Source: Pseudomonadota bacterium (GTDB lineage: Bacteria; Pseudomonadota; Gammaproteobacteria; Burkholderiales; Gallionellaceae). Taken from it: a DNA stretch of 5,594 nt. The DNA lies in the NCBI GenBank assembly GCA_021783855.1, contig JAJXTL010000174.1, forward strand, positions 1-5,594. The letters run 5' to 3'. A program made the position numbers and the translations under genes. Shown here in pieces: positions 1-5,594 of this stretch. Positions within the stretch are counted from its first letter, which is position 1. Each line of letters opens with the position of its first letter. The notes beneath the pieces are model-generated. The model ran no database searches. It was not told where the DNA came from and saw nothing but the letters and a program-made list of their open reading frames with translations.

Positions 1-28
1 TCATCTTGGGTTTTTCAAGTTCACTCAT
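1..28 (-). CDS. Start of the next operon gene (partial, 9 codons visible)
   Basis: An ATG at 28-26 overlaps the cobJ stop codon (TGA at 27-25) in an ATGA arrangement, the same coupling seen at most junctions in this operon. It is preceded by a strong AGGAG Shine-Dalgarno 8 bases upstream. The visible peptide is MSELEKPKM, after which the window ends. Nine residues are too few to assign a family. From position, another cobalamin-pathway or electron-transfer gene is likely (inference only). The good ribosome binding site plus the overlap make it a credible real gene start, not chance. Confidence 0.7.
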
Positions 29-1350
29 GACTTCATCTCCTGTGTTTCGCCCAGCAACTGCCAGGACTGTTTGTATCGTTGTATGGATGCATCGTCCTTG
101 CTCAGCAGTGAAAACTTGAACACGACGTCACCGTTACTGTCGATGAAATAAGCGCCGTAATTTCTGTCAGCGCGCATCACCAGCCACGCGCGTGCAACCC
201 GGCTCCAATCCACATGCAGATGAAAATGTTCGTTTTCCACCTTCAATCGGTCACCTGACAGCGCCAGATCATTGCCGTCCAGCATCATTTCGCTGACGGC
301 ATCGCGGCTGCGCACCACGGCGCGCAGACGCCCCCAGTTTTTCACCTCATTCAACAACTGCGTTGCGTCAGCCGCACGCATCGCTGAAAACTCCCCGGCT
401 GTATCGTCGGCTTTTGCGCCATGGATGGCTGACAATATTTCTTCAAACGGCATGTCGAAGTACCTGACAACGGCCTGCAGGGAATAATCGGGGAATTCGC
501 GCAGATAACTGCGCACACAGGATTTCCAGCCTATCAGCCCCATGCCGAGAGAACGTCCGGCTTTTTCGCCTTCCCGCGTCTCCCCGGTCAAGCTGTCATA
601 TTTGTTGGCATAGCCGCGCGGCGTGATCATCAGATTGTCGCGCAAAAAGGTGCTGCTGTTGCCGATCAGCACGGTGGAGAGCATGCCGATATCGCAATCG
701 GCCATCTCGTCCAGTCTGACCATCTGGATCGACTGGCTCTTGCGGTAGGCTGACTTGACGATGGCAACCGGCGTCTCGGACTTGCGGTGTTGCAGCAGGA
801 TACGCTGCGCCTCGACGATCTGCTTGGTGCGACGACCGCTCTTCGGGTTGTACAGCGCCACCACAAAATCCGCGCGCGCCGCCGCCACCAGGCGGTTGGC
901 GATCACCGGCCATGGGGTCAACAGATCCGACAGCGAGATCGAACAGAAATCGTGGGTCAGCGGCGCGCCAACCAAGGATGCGCATGCCGACAAGGCCGTG
1001 CTGCCCGTCACGATTTCAACTTCGATGTCACCGCCCGGCCTCCAGCCAGACTGGAACAGCACTTCATAGGTGGGGCCCGCCATGCCGTAAATGCCGATGT
1101 CGCCTGAGGAGACCATCGCCACGACCTTGCCCAGTTTGGCCTGCTCATAAGCTTCGACGCAGCGGTCGATTTCTTCGGTCATGCCTTTGCGTATCACTTC
1201 CTTGCCGCCCAGCAAATCTTCCACCAACTTGATGTAAGTGGTATAGCCGATCACCACATCCGCGCCGGCAATCGCTTCCCGCGCGCGGTAGGTCATGTCT
1301 TCCTTGGAACCCGGGCCGAATCCGACCAGCAGGATTTTTCCTTTTTTCAT
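25..1350 (-). CDS. cobJ: Precorrin-3B / cobalt-precorrin-3 C17-methyltransferase fused to a ChuX/HutX-like domain
   Basis: This is the cytosolic ring-contraction enzyme (CobJ/CbiH): SAM-dependent methylation at C17 coupled to corrin ring contraction. Residues 1-250 form the tetrapyrrole methylase domain: FGPG at 11-14 near the N-terminus, SSGDIGIYGMAG at 81-92, LYNPKS at 167-172, GNSST at 230-234 and ITPRGY at 242-247. The family is usually about 250 residues, but this protein has 441. After a linker rich in G, E and K (about 252-270), residues about 270-435 resemble ChuX/HutX heme-binding proteins: WGRLRAVVRSRDAV at 339-352, an HFHLH strand at 375-379, and FIDSNGDVVFKFSLL at 402-416, like the FFNANG..FKVFL motif of ChuX. 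The ATG at 1350 overlaps the cobE stop as ATGA and has GAGGA 7 bases upstream. There is no signal peptide. Cobalt-early context (cbiD, cbiG) suggests the substrate is cobalt-precorrin-3, so cbiH is an equally valid name. The methylase call is near certain; the extension's family is a motif-level assignment. Confidence 0.95.
   Translation of the reverse strand: MKKGKILLVGFGPGSKEDMTYRAREAIAGADVVIGYTTYIKLVEDLLGGKEVIRKGMTEEIDRCVEAYEQAKLGKVVAMVSSGDIGIYGMAGPTYEVLFQSGWRPGGDIEVEIVTGSTALSACASLVGAPLTHDFCSISLSDLLTPWPVIANRLVAAARADFVVALYNPKSGRRTKQIVEAQRILLQHRKSETPVAIVKSAYRKSQSIQMVRLDEMADCDIGMLSTVLIGNSSTFLRDNLMITPRGYANKYDSLTGETREGEKAGRSLGMGLIGWKSCVRSYLREFPDYSLQAVVRYFDMPFEEILSAIHGAKADDTAGEFSAMRAADATQLLNEVKNWGRLRAVVRSRDAVSEMMLDGNDLALSGDRLKVENEHFHLHVDWSRVARAWLVMRADRNYGAYFIDSNGDVVFKFSLLSKDDASIQRYKQSWQLLGETQEMKS
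35..41 (-). promoter_or_regulatory. Ribosome binding site of the gene downstream of cobJ
   Basis: AGGAGAT reads on the minus strand with the AGGAG core (41-37) 8 bases before the ATG at 28. It lies inside the last codons of cobJ and is the main reason for calling the partial gene at the window edge. Confidence 0.6.
46..558 (-). other. ChuX/HutX-like (HemS-related) C-terminal domain of CobJ
   Basis: Residues about 265-435 of CobJ. The order of elements follows a complete ChuX/HutX protein of about 165 residues: a short N-terminal helical segment (SLQAVVRYFDMPFEEILSAI, 290-309), then WG plus a hydrophobic strand ending in a D-A-V turn (339-352), a His-rich strand (375-379) leading into a strand ending in AWLVMR, and the terminal F-x-D-x-N-G-x-x-x-F-K motif (402-412). 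HemS-type proteins show a comparable FNLHLR...VWVV strand pair. Those families bind heme in the cytosol, so a tetrapyrrole or corrinoid ligand is a reasonable inference. Only one Cys (C278) is present, so this is not an iron-sulfur module. Confidence 0.75.
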
Positions 1351-1745
1351 TCTTTTATCCTCGCAATTGAAACCGTGGCGTTCTTGCCGTCAACGCCGCA
1401 ATATTTGTGTTTCTCAACCAGCAGACCTGCCATATCGGTATTGGCCGCAAGCATCGCGGCCGCCTCAGCCACAGCAGGCGTGCCCATATACTTCCGCACC
1501 ACCTCGGAAGGGTTGGGCACTGCAACCGCTGCCAATTGCTCTGCACTATAGAATTGCAACGGCCAATGCTGTTGTTCGCACAACTGCAATAACGCGACTT
1601 CATCGTTCTTCCTGTCTATGCTGGCGCATACCGCTACGGTTTGATGCGTCAACCCTGCCTGCGACAAGGCATGTGCCACCGCAGTTTGCAGCGTTTGCAA
1701 TGTGGCACCTCTGTCACAGCCGATACCCAGCGCGACACGCATCAT
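1347..1745 (-). CDS. cobE: CobE / CbiG C-terminal domain protein (separate gene)
   Basis: A 132-residue protein matching the C-terminal domain of CbiG, which exists alone as CobE in aerobic-pathway organisms. Visible family motifs are LGIGCDRGA (6-14), SIDRKNDEVALL (42-53), the VPNPSEVV segment (76-83) and the end LLVEKHKYCG...NATVSIARI (108-130). It acts in the cytosol with the CbiG N-terminal protein encoded just upstream, in opening and deacylating the ring-A lactone of the ring-contracted intermediate; the exact role of this domain in the family is poorly defined. The start at 1745 overlaps the preceding stop as ATGA; a second ATG follows at once (1742) and could be used instead. The Shine-Dalgarno is weak (only CCAGG nearby), so translation probably depends on ribosomes finishing the gene upstream. 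The stop overlaps the cobJ ATG. Confidence 0.9.
   Translation of the reverse strand: MMRVALGIGCDRGATLQTLQTAVAHALSQAGLTHQTVAVCASIDRKNDEVALLQLCEQQHWPLQFYSAEQLAAVAVPNPSEVVRKYMGTPAVAEAAAMLAANTDMAGLLVEKHKYCGVDGKNATVSIARIKE
1358..1362 (-). promoter_or_regulatory. Ribosome binding site of cobJ
   Basis: GAGGA on the minus strand, 7 bases before the cobJ ATG at 1350, inside the last codons of cobE. It supports this start, which also forms the ATGA overlap. Confidence 0.6.
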
Positions 1746-2479
1746 GCCTGGCCCGCAGGCGGACGGTATACCACCAGGCGCTCTTTCAGTCGCTGCCAGG
1801 TAGCCTCCGTGATGTCACAGCGCGTCACCCACAACACCGCATGGAATTGATCCATATCCACTTCTTCAAAACTGCTGAATACTTTGATGTTGGCAGGCAG
1901 CGGTGTGGGCCGCGTCCACCAGTTTCTGTCGCCCGCTTCCTGCACAAAGGCGATGGGTTCTTCGTTCACGACTGCTGCAGAAACGCGCGTGATGTTGATC
2001 TTGGGACATTCAACCTGCCAGCCCAGTTCGCGCCCGAGGATATCCACCGCGATGGTTCTGCCGACGTCCGATGCCGTGGTCAGCACTGGCACTGCACCCA
2101 GCAAGGCTGCCACCTGTTCGGCATAGGCATTCGCGCCACCTACATGCCCGGACAAGACAGGGATGACAAACTGCGCGGCGTCATCCACCACCAGCACGCC
2201 GGGGTCTTCATCCTTTGATTTGATGTGCGGTGCAATCAGTCGCACCACGGCACCCAGTGACACAAAAAATACGATTTGGTCAAAATCCGAAAACAGTGCG
2301 GCGATCTGCGCGCTTAATGCGCCCTGATAGACCCGAACAGGATTGGATAAATTCTGCATGGTCGCCGCGAATTTTTCCGCCACGACAACGCTCGCAGCGG
2401 GCAGTTGTGGGGCGAGTTGCAGGGCGCGCGCTGCGCCATGCTTGGTAATTGCGACGAGTGTGACACGTGGCTCTGTCAT
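1742..2479 (-). CDS. cbiG: Cobalt-precorrin-5A hydrolase, CbiG N-terminal and central domains (split form)
   Basis: A 245-residue protein carrying the N-terminal and middle parts of CbiG, which hydrolyses the ring-A delta-lactone of cobalt-precorrin-5A and releases acetaldehyde in the cobalt-early route. Motifs: VTLVAITKHG (6-15), IVFFVSLGAVVRLIAPHIKSK (69-89), the GVLVVDDAAQFVIPVLSGHV stretch (94-113) followed by GGAN, and PVLTTASDVGRTIAVD (131-146). Full CbiG proteins are about 350 residues and end with the domain found here in the next gene (cobE); this one ends at VVYRPPAGQA, the usual interdomain point. The start chosen at 2479 forms an ATGA overlap with the cobI stop and has GTGGAAG upstream; a TTG at 2509 would add 10 residues (PQGGAGG...) unlike the family. 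The presence of this domain is the main sign, with CbiD, of an anaerobic-type pathway. Confidence 0.93.
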   Translation of the reverse strand: MTEPRVTLVAITKHGAARALQLAPQLPAASVVVAEKFAATMQNLSNPVRVYQGALSAQIAALFSDFDQIVFFVSLGAVVRLIAPHIKSKDEDPGVLVVDDAAQFVIPVLSGHVGGANAYAEQVAALLGAVPVLTTASDVGRTIAVDILGRELGWQVECPKINITRVSAAVVNEEPIAFVQEAGDRNWWTRPTPLPANIKVFSSFEEVDMDQFHAVLWVTRCDITEATWQRLKERLVVYRPPAGQA

Positions 2480-3252
2480 TGTTCTTCCACCCGCACCACC
2501 TTGCGGCAACCGCGTGCAATTTCACCGCGCTGCCGGTCCGGATTTTTGACGATCAACAAGGACAGGTAATTCACTTTTTCTCCTTTTAAACTTGCCACAT
2601 CGCGCACAATGCGCTCTTCTGGCGCGCCGGATTTTTCGATGAAACAGCTGTGCGCCAGCAGATTTTTCCGCGCGAGCAAATCAATAATATCGTTCAGGAT
2701 GGGTTTGACCTTGAGCAACACCAGCGTGTCAAAATCATTCAACAACCGCTCCAGCATCTCAATACCGTAACCTGCCGGCACTATGCCCAACATGTCGTCC
2801 ACATCGGCCAACGGTTCCTGTAAGCTTGCGGCGGCGGCATGGAAAGAAGGCACGCCGGCGATAACCTCGATTTCAATCGAAGCATCCAGCGCTTTGAGGG
2901 TGCGCGCCAGATGGCCAAACGTGGAATAGGTCGATGCATCTCCCTCGACCAGAAAGGCGACATCGCGTCCCGCCTGCAATACAGACAGCACGGTTTGCGC
3001 GGCCTCCAGCCAGTAAAAACCCAGCTTTGCAGCATCGTGGGTCATCGGAAAAAGCAGCGGGCTGCTGTTATCTGGAATGACGAGTCCCGCGCGCTGTGCA
3101 ATACCCAGCGCATAGCTCTCGCTGCTGCGGCTGCGCACCGGATAAGTCCAATATGCATCGCCTTGCAACACCTCCCATGCACGGCGCGTGATGAGTCCAG
3201 GGTCGCCCGGCCCCAGCGAGACGCCAAATAGTTTGCCGATATGCGCACTCAT
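2476..3252 (-). CDS. cobI: Precorrin-2 / cobalt-precorrin-2 C20-methyltransferase
   Basis: A SAM-dependent tetrapyrrole methylase of 258 residues, the normal length for CobI/CbiL. It methylates C20 of (cobalt-)precorrin-2, the step that commits the intermediate to the corrin branch rather than siroheme. The N-terminus has VSLGPGDPGLIT (11-22), the P-loop-like SAM-binding start of the family. VEGDASTYSTFGHL (102-115) and IAGVPSFHAAAA (131-142) are the two central motifs; KVKP at 181-184 and the SLLIVKNP strand (231-238) are also typical. The usual GDP triplet reads GDA here. The start at 3252 overlaps the cobL stop as ATGA; an in-frame ATG at 3360 would add 36 residues lying wholly inside cobL and is rejected. 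The Shine-Dalgarno is weak (GGATGG), again suggesting coupling. CobI and CbiL cannot be separated by eye; the cobalt-early context favours cbiL function. Confidence 0.95.
   Translation of the reverse strand: MSAHIGKLFGVSLGPGDPGLITRRAWEVLQGDAYWTYPVRSRSSESYALGIAQRAGLVIPDNSSPLLFPMTHDAAKLGFYWLEAAQTVLSVLQAGRDVAFLVEGDASTYSTFGHLARTLKALDASIEIEVIAGVPSFHAAAASLQEPLADVDDMLGIVPAGYGIEMLERLLNDFDTLVLLKVKPILNDIIDLLARKNLLAHSCFIEKSGAPEERIVRDVASLKGEKVNYLSLLIVKNPDRQRGEIARGCRKVVRVEEQ
2484..2490 (-). promoter_or_regulatory. Ribosome binding site deciding the cbiG start
   Basis: GTGGAAG on the minus strand, 4 bases before the ATG at 2479. It favours this ATG over the in-frame TTG at 2509. Confidence 0.5.
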
Positions 3253-4556
3253 GCAGCCATCCGTTGCGCGGATACGATCCACACCGGATTTTCCGCCTGC
3301 AGCCGGTGCATGTGCAAAATCGGCTGGCTGCGCGAAGCTTGCAGCTGCGTGACATCCCATACAGCACCCAGATCCGCCAGCACCAAGAGTGCCACGTTCA
3401 GATTTTCAAAAGTCACAAAATTCATAATCAGCCAGCCATCAGGTTTTAATCGTTTCAATCCAAGCTTTATCAATTCATCCAGTTCGCCGCCCGAACCGCC
3501 GATGAATATCGCGTCGGGATCAGGCCAGCTTTCCATCCCGGCCGGTGCCTTGTCATTGGTCAGCGTGTAGTTGACAACACCCAGTCGCAGCCTGTTTTGC
3601 GATGCGATCGCCGCATCATCGATATTTTTCTCGATGGCATATACATGACCTCCCTGACTCAGACGCGCAGCTTCCAGTCCGACCGCACCTGATCCTGCAC
3701 CAATGTCCCAGACGATGCTGTTGTTGCACAGTTGCATACGGGCAAGCGATACCGCACGCACCTCGCGCTTGGTGATCAGCCCCTTGTCGGGTTTTCGTTG
3801 CAAGAAAGCAGCGTCTTCCAGACCGAACAACACTTCGTTCTTGCTCGGAATGCAGCGTTGCAGTATCACCATATTTGGATCATCAAAGACGAGATCAACA
3901 CACTGCGCGGCAAGCAGCGGGCCGATTATTTTTTCCGAGGGTTCATTGTGTTCAGTTTGAAAAATCCGGCTTGCGACGCTCATCTGAAACGTATCCCCCA
4001 GCCCTTCGACGGTCAGTGCGCGCGCGATGCGTGCCGGGGTGTTCTCGGGACTGGTGAATACCGCCAGCAGTTCATGACGGCGCGCTACCTGCATCAGCGC
4101 ATACAGTCCGTGCTCTGGCGTGGCGCCAATTGACCACTCGCCCGCATCACGGCTGTGCACAGAACATATTTTCGCATCCTGCCACGCAACACCAAACCTG
4201 GCGCATGCCCATTGCAGCGTGGATACATTGGGCAACACTGTGCATGACTCCTGACCCAGCCTGCCTATCAGAAATGACGCGATGCCGTGACACATCGGAT
4301 CACCTGTGGCCAGCACCACGACGCGGCGTCCCGCGAGGCGCGCCTCCGCCACCCATTCGGCAACGCGACTTAACTGCCCGCCCATATCGCGCTGTTCGAT
4401 TTTTTCAGAAAACTCAAACAGCGCCAGCGTGCGTTCGGCACCAATCACCAGATCAGCCGACTTCACGTGTGCGAGTGCCGCAGGTGTCAGACCCGCCGCA
4501 CCGTTGTCCAGCACGCCGATGATGCGGCAAGGCTCATGTACAAGCTGTTCAACCAT
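3249..4556 (-). CDS. cobL: Bifunctional C5,15-methyltransferase/decarboxylase, CbiE-CbiT fusion
   Basis: A 435-residue fusion. Residues about 10-215 are the CbiE tetrapyrrole methylase: IIGVLDNGAAGLTPAAL (12-28), VVVLATGDPMCHGIAS (79-94) and LPNVSTLQWACARFGVAWQD (108-127). Residues about 240-430 are CbiT, a Rossmann-type SAM methyltransferase: GLITKREVRA (259-268), motif I DIGAGSGAVGLEAA (284-297), acidic YAIEKN (306-311), and AIFIGGSGGELDELI (349-363). CbiE methylates C5; CbiT methylates C15 and decarboxylates the ring-C acetate. The fusion, about 400-440 residues, is classical for CobL of the aerobic pathway but also occurs beside CbiD. The start is the ATG at 4556, 8 bases inside the end of cbiD, with GAGGTGGA properly spaced; an upstream TTG at 4592 is rejected. 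Its stop overlaps the cobI ATG. All key motifs are intact. Confidence 0.96.
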   Translation of the reverse strand: MVEQLVHEPCRIIGVLDNGAAGLTPAALAHVKSADLVIGAERTLALFEFSEKIEQRDMGGQLSRVAEWVAEARLAGRRVVVLATGDPMCHGIASFLIGRLGQESCTVLPNVSTLQWACARFGVAWQDAKICSVHSRDAGEWSIGATPEHGLYALMQVARRHELLAVFTSPENTPARIARALTVEGLGDTFQMSVASRIFQTEHNEPSEKIIGPLLAAQCVDLVFDDPNMVILQRCIPSKNEVLFGLEDAAFLQRKPDKGLITKREVRAVSLARMQLCNNSIVWDIGAGSGAVGLEAARLSQGGHVYAIEKNIDDAAIASQNRLRLGVVNYTLTNDKAPAGMESWPDPDAIFIGGSGGELDELIKLGLKRLKPDGWLIMNFVTFENLNVALLVLADLGAVWDVTQLQASRSQPILHMHRLQAENPVWIVSAQRMAA

Positions 4557-5594
4557 GTTCTTGATCCACCTCGGCAAGTTTGTTGCCCTCAAAGTCGCAA
4601 ATCAGCACTCTGAGGGTGAATTTATTCGGATAACGCGAGGCTAAGGTGGTGATCACGCGACGGCCCAGCTCAAGATGAAACGCATGCGCAAGGCCCAACT
4701 GCTCCATCTGTTCCGCGCCAAATCGTGCCGTTTCAGCCGCGCGTATTTCCGCGCATATTTCCGGCGGCGCACCGATGGTCGCGGCGATATCCGCAACCAG
4801 GTCGGTGTCGACCGCGTTGCGCCCCGCGTGCGTAATGGTCTCACCCTGCGCCATCTTGGTAAGCTTGCCCACCATGCCGCCGATCACAACATGACGAATG
4901 CCCTGTTTGACCGAGGTATCCAGCGCGTATCTCAGAAAGTCGCCCATCTGCACGAAGCACAACTGCGCAAGCTCGGGCAATTCGCGCATGACGAATTTTT
5001 CGGTGCGACCCCCGGTCGTTAACACCACCGTATCTAGCCCTTGCCTGGCGGCGACTTCAACACCCTGGATCACGCTGGCACGGAATGCGGCAGTGGAATA
5101 GGGGTGCACGATGCCGGTGGTGCCGAGTATCGAAATGCCGTTCAGAATGCCCAGCCGTGCATTCAGCGTGCGCTTCGCCATTTCTTCGCCGCCCGGCACA
5201 GAGATGGTCACTTCCAGACCATCCCGGCTCAACAGCGATCCTGCTGCGGCGCGCACGTTATCGATGATGTTGCGGCGCGGCACGGGGTTGATCGCAGGAC
5301 CGCCGACTTCAAGTCCAAGCCCGCGCATGGTGACCAGTCCCACACCATCTCCGCCCTTGAGCAGCACCGCATCGGGATTGTTCGGCATCAGGCGCACGTC
5401 GGCGGTGAGATGCGCCTTGTCGGTGACGTCCGGATCATCCCCTGCATCCTTGATGACCACCGCATGCGCATGCCCGTCCCGGCAATAACCCTCGGTGACG
5501 GCAAAACTCACGATTTGACCATTGGGCAAATGACAGTCAATTTCATAAGGTACTCTGCCCGCAACCAGCCCCTGGGTTGCCGCGCGCGCCGCAG
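4549..5594 (-). CDS. cbiD: Cobalt-precorrin-5B C1-methyltransferase, N-terminus outside the window
   Basis: CbiD methylates C1 of cobalt-precorrin-5B with SAM in the anaerobic-type pathway; it is unrelated in fold to the other corrin methylases. The reading frame is open to the window edge at 5594, giving 347 visible residues; family members are usually about 360-380, so only a short N-terminal piece with the TTGTCAAAA-type motif is missing. The first visible residues, AARAATQGLVAGRVPYEI, fit the segment right after that motif. Other CbiD signatures: DPDVTDKAHL (53-62 of the visible part), LKGGDGVGLVTMRGLGLEVG (78-97) leading into GPAINPVPR, GISILGTTGIV (152-162), TTGGRTEK (192-199) and MVGKLTKMAQG (240-250). 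The TTG at 5529 is not the start because the frame continues with good family similarity upstream of it. The stop lies inside the start of cobL. This gene is the clearest marker for cobalt-early corrin synthesis here. Confidence 0.96.
   Translation of the reverse strand, partial: AARAATQGLVAGRVPYEIDCHLPNGQIVSFAVTEGYCRDGHAHAVVIKDAGDDPDVTDKAHLTADVRLMPNNPDAVLLKGGDGVGLVTMRGLGLEVGGPAINPVPRRNIIDNVRAAAGSLLSRDGLEVTISVPGGEEMAKRTLNARLGILNGISILGTTGIVHPYSTAAFRASVIQGVEVAARQGLDTVVLTTGGRTEKFVMRELPELAQLCFVQMGDFLRYALDTSVKQGIRHVVIGGMVGKLTKMAQGETITHAGRNAVDTDLVADIAATIGAPPEICAEIRAAETARFGAEQMEQLGLAHAFHLELGRRVITTLASRYPNKFTLRVLICDFEGNKLAEVDQEHG
4565..4572 (-). promoter_or_regulatory. Ribosome binding site deciding the cobL start
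   Basis: GAGGTGGA on the minus strand ends 8 bases before the ATG at 4556, within the last codons of cbiD. It supports the short 8-base overlap over the longer TTG-initiated alternative at 4592. Confidence 0.55.

Noticed and set aside
46..558. CobJ extension as a CbiH60-type iron-sulfur (nitrite/sulfite reductase-like) domain
   Set aside because: Only one cysteine (C278) lies beyond the methylase domain, so a 4Fe-4S site of that kind cannot form; the motifs fit ChuX/HutX better.
1295..2218. Long plus-strand open frame (307 codons) antisense to cbiG and cobE
   Set aside because: The translation is rich in R, H, P, C and Q with no recognisable domain, no plausible ribosome binding site was evident, and it lies opposite genes with clear family motifs. 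It is a by-product of codon bias on the coding strand.
2839..3231. Plus-strand open frame of 130 codons antisense to cobI
   Set aside because: Same compositional pattern as other antisense shadows and no domain; cobI on the opposite strand is unambiguous.
3253..3360. Upstream ATG start for cobI (36 extra residues)
   Set aside because: The added peptide is Ala-rich and unlike the family; the methylase domain begins just after the ATG at 3252, which forms an ATGA overlap.
4557..4592. Upstream TTG start for cobL (12 extra residues)
   Set aside because: It would overlap cbiD by over 40 bases, whereas the ATG at 4556 has a well-placed GAGGTGGA and the short overlap typical of this operon.
4738..4766. 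Imperfect short tandem repeat (gcgtatttcc / gcgcatatttcc) in cbiD
   Set aside because: It encodes the helical residues EICAEIRA in frame and is only two degenerate copies; it is ordinary coding sequence.
5461..5475. Palindromic GCATGCGCATGC stretch
   Set aside because: It encodes His-Ala-His-Ala within the conserved CbiD frame; no sign of an operator or terminator at this internal position.
5527..5529. TTG at 5529 as the start of cbiD
   Set aside because: The frame stays open upstream to the window edge and the extra residues (AARAATQGLVAGRVPYEI...) match the N-terminal part of CbiD, so the true start lies outside the window.

Overview
The window lies entirely inside one operon, read on the minus strand, for the corrin-ring (methylation and ring-contraction) part of cobalamin (vitamin B12) biosynthesis. 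In transcription order (high to low coordinates) it holds: cbiD (N-terminus cut off by the window edge), a fused cbiE-cbiT gene (cobL type), the precorrin-2 C20-methyltransferase cobI/cbiL, the N-terminal part of cbiG, a separate cobE gene equal to the C-terminal part of CbiG, the C17-methyltransferase/ring-contraction gene cobJ/cbiH carrying an extra C-terminal domain, and the first nine codons of another gene that runs off the low-coordinate end. There is no intergenic space. Four junctions are 4-base ATGA stop/start overlaps and the cbiD/cobL junction is an 8-base overlap, so translational coupling is likely. I see no promoter, terminator, RNA gene, mobile element or repeat array.

How the genes work together: CobI/CbiL adds the C20 methyl. 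CobJ/CbiH adds the C17 methyl and contracts the ring. CbiG (here two polypeptides, CbiG-N and CobE) opens the ring-A lactone and releases the two-carbon fragment. CbiD methylates C1. CbiE and CbiT methylate C5 and C15, with CbiT also decarboxylating. The presence of CbiD and the CbiG hydrolase domain, with no CobG, CobF or CobK in the window, points to the cobalt-early (anaerobic-type) route even though CbiE-CbiT are fused in the way usually named CobL. CbiF/CobM, CbiC/CobH, CbiJ/CobK, the amidases and the chelatase must lie outside the window.

The most unusual feature is the roughly 170-residue C-terminal extension of CobJ. It resembles the ChuX/HutX (HemS-related) cytosolic heme-binding family and occupies about the full length of such a protein. 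This looks like a ring-contraction enzyme fused to a tetrapyrrole-binding module. The second notable feature is the division of CbiG at its domain boundary into two overlapping genes.

Organism: a moderately GC-rich Gram-negative bacterium. The gene set, Shine-Dalgarno use and protein style suggest a proteobacterium, possibly a betaproteobacterium of the Gallionellaceae/Nitrosomonadales type. This is an impression from sequence style and was not tested by any search.
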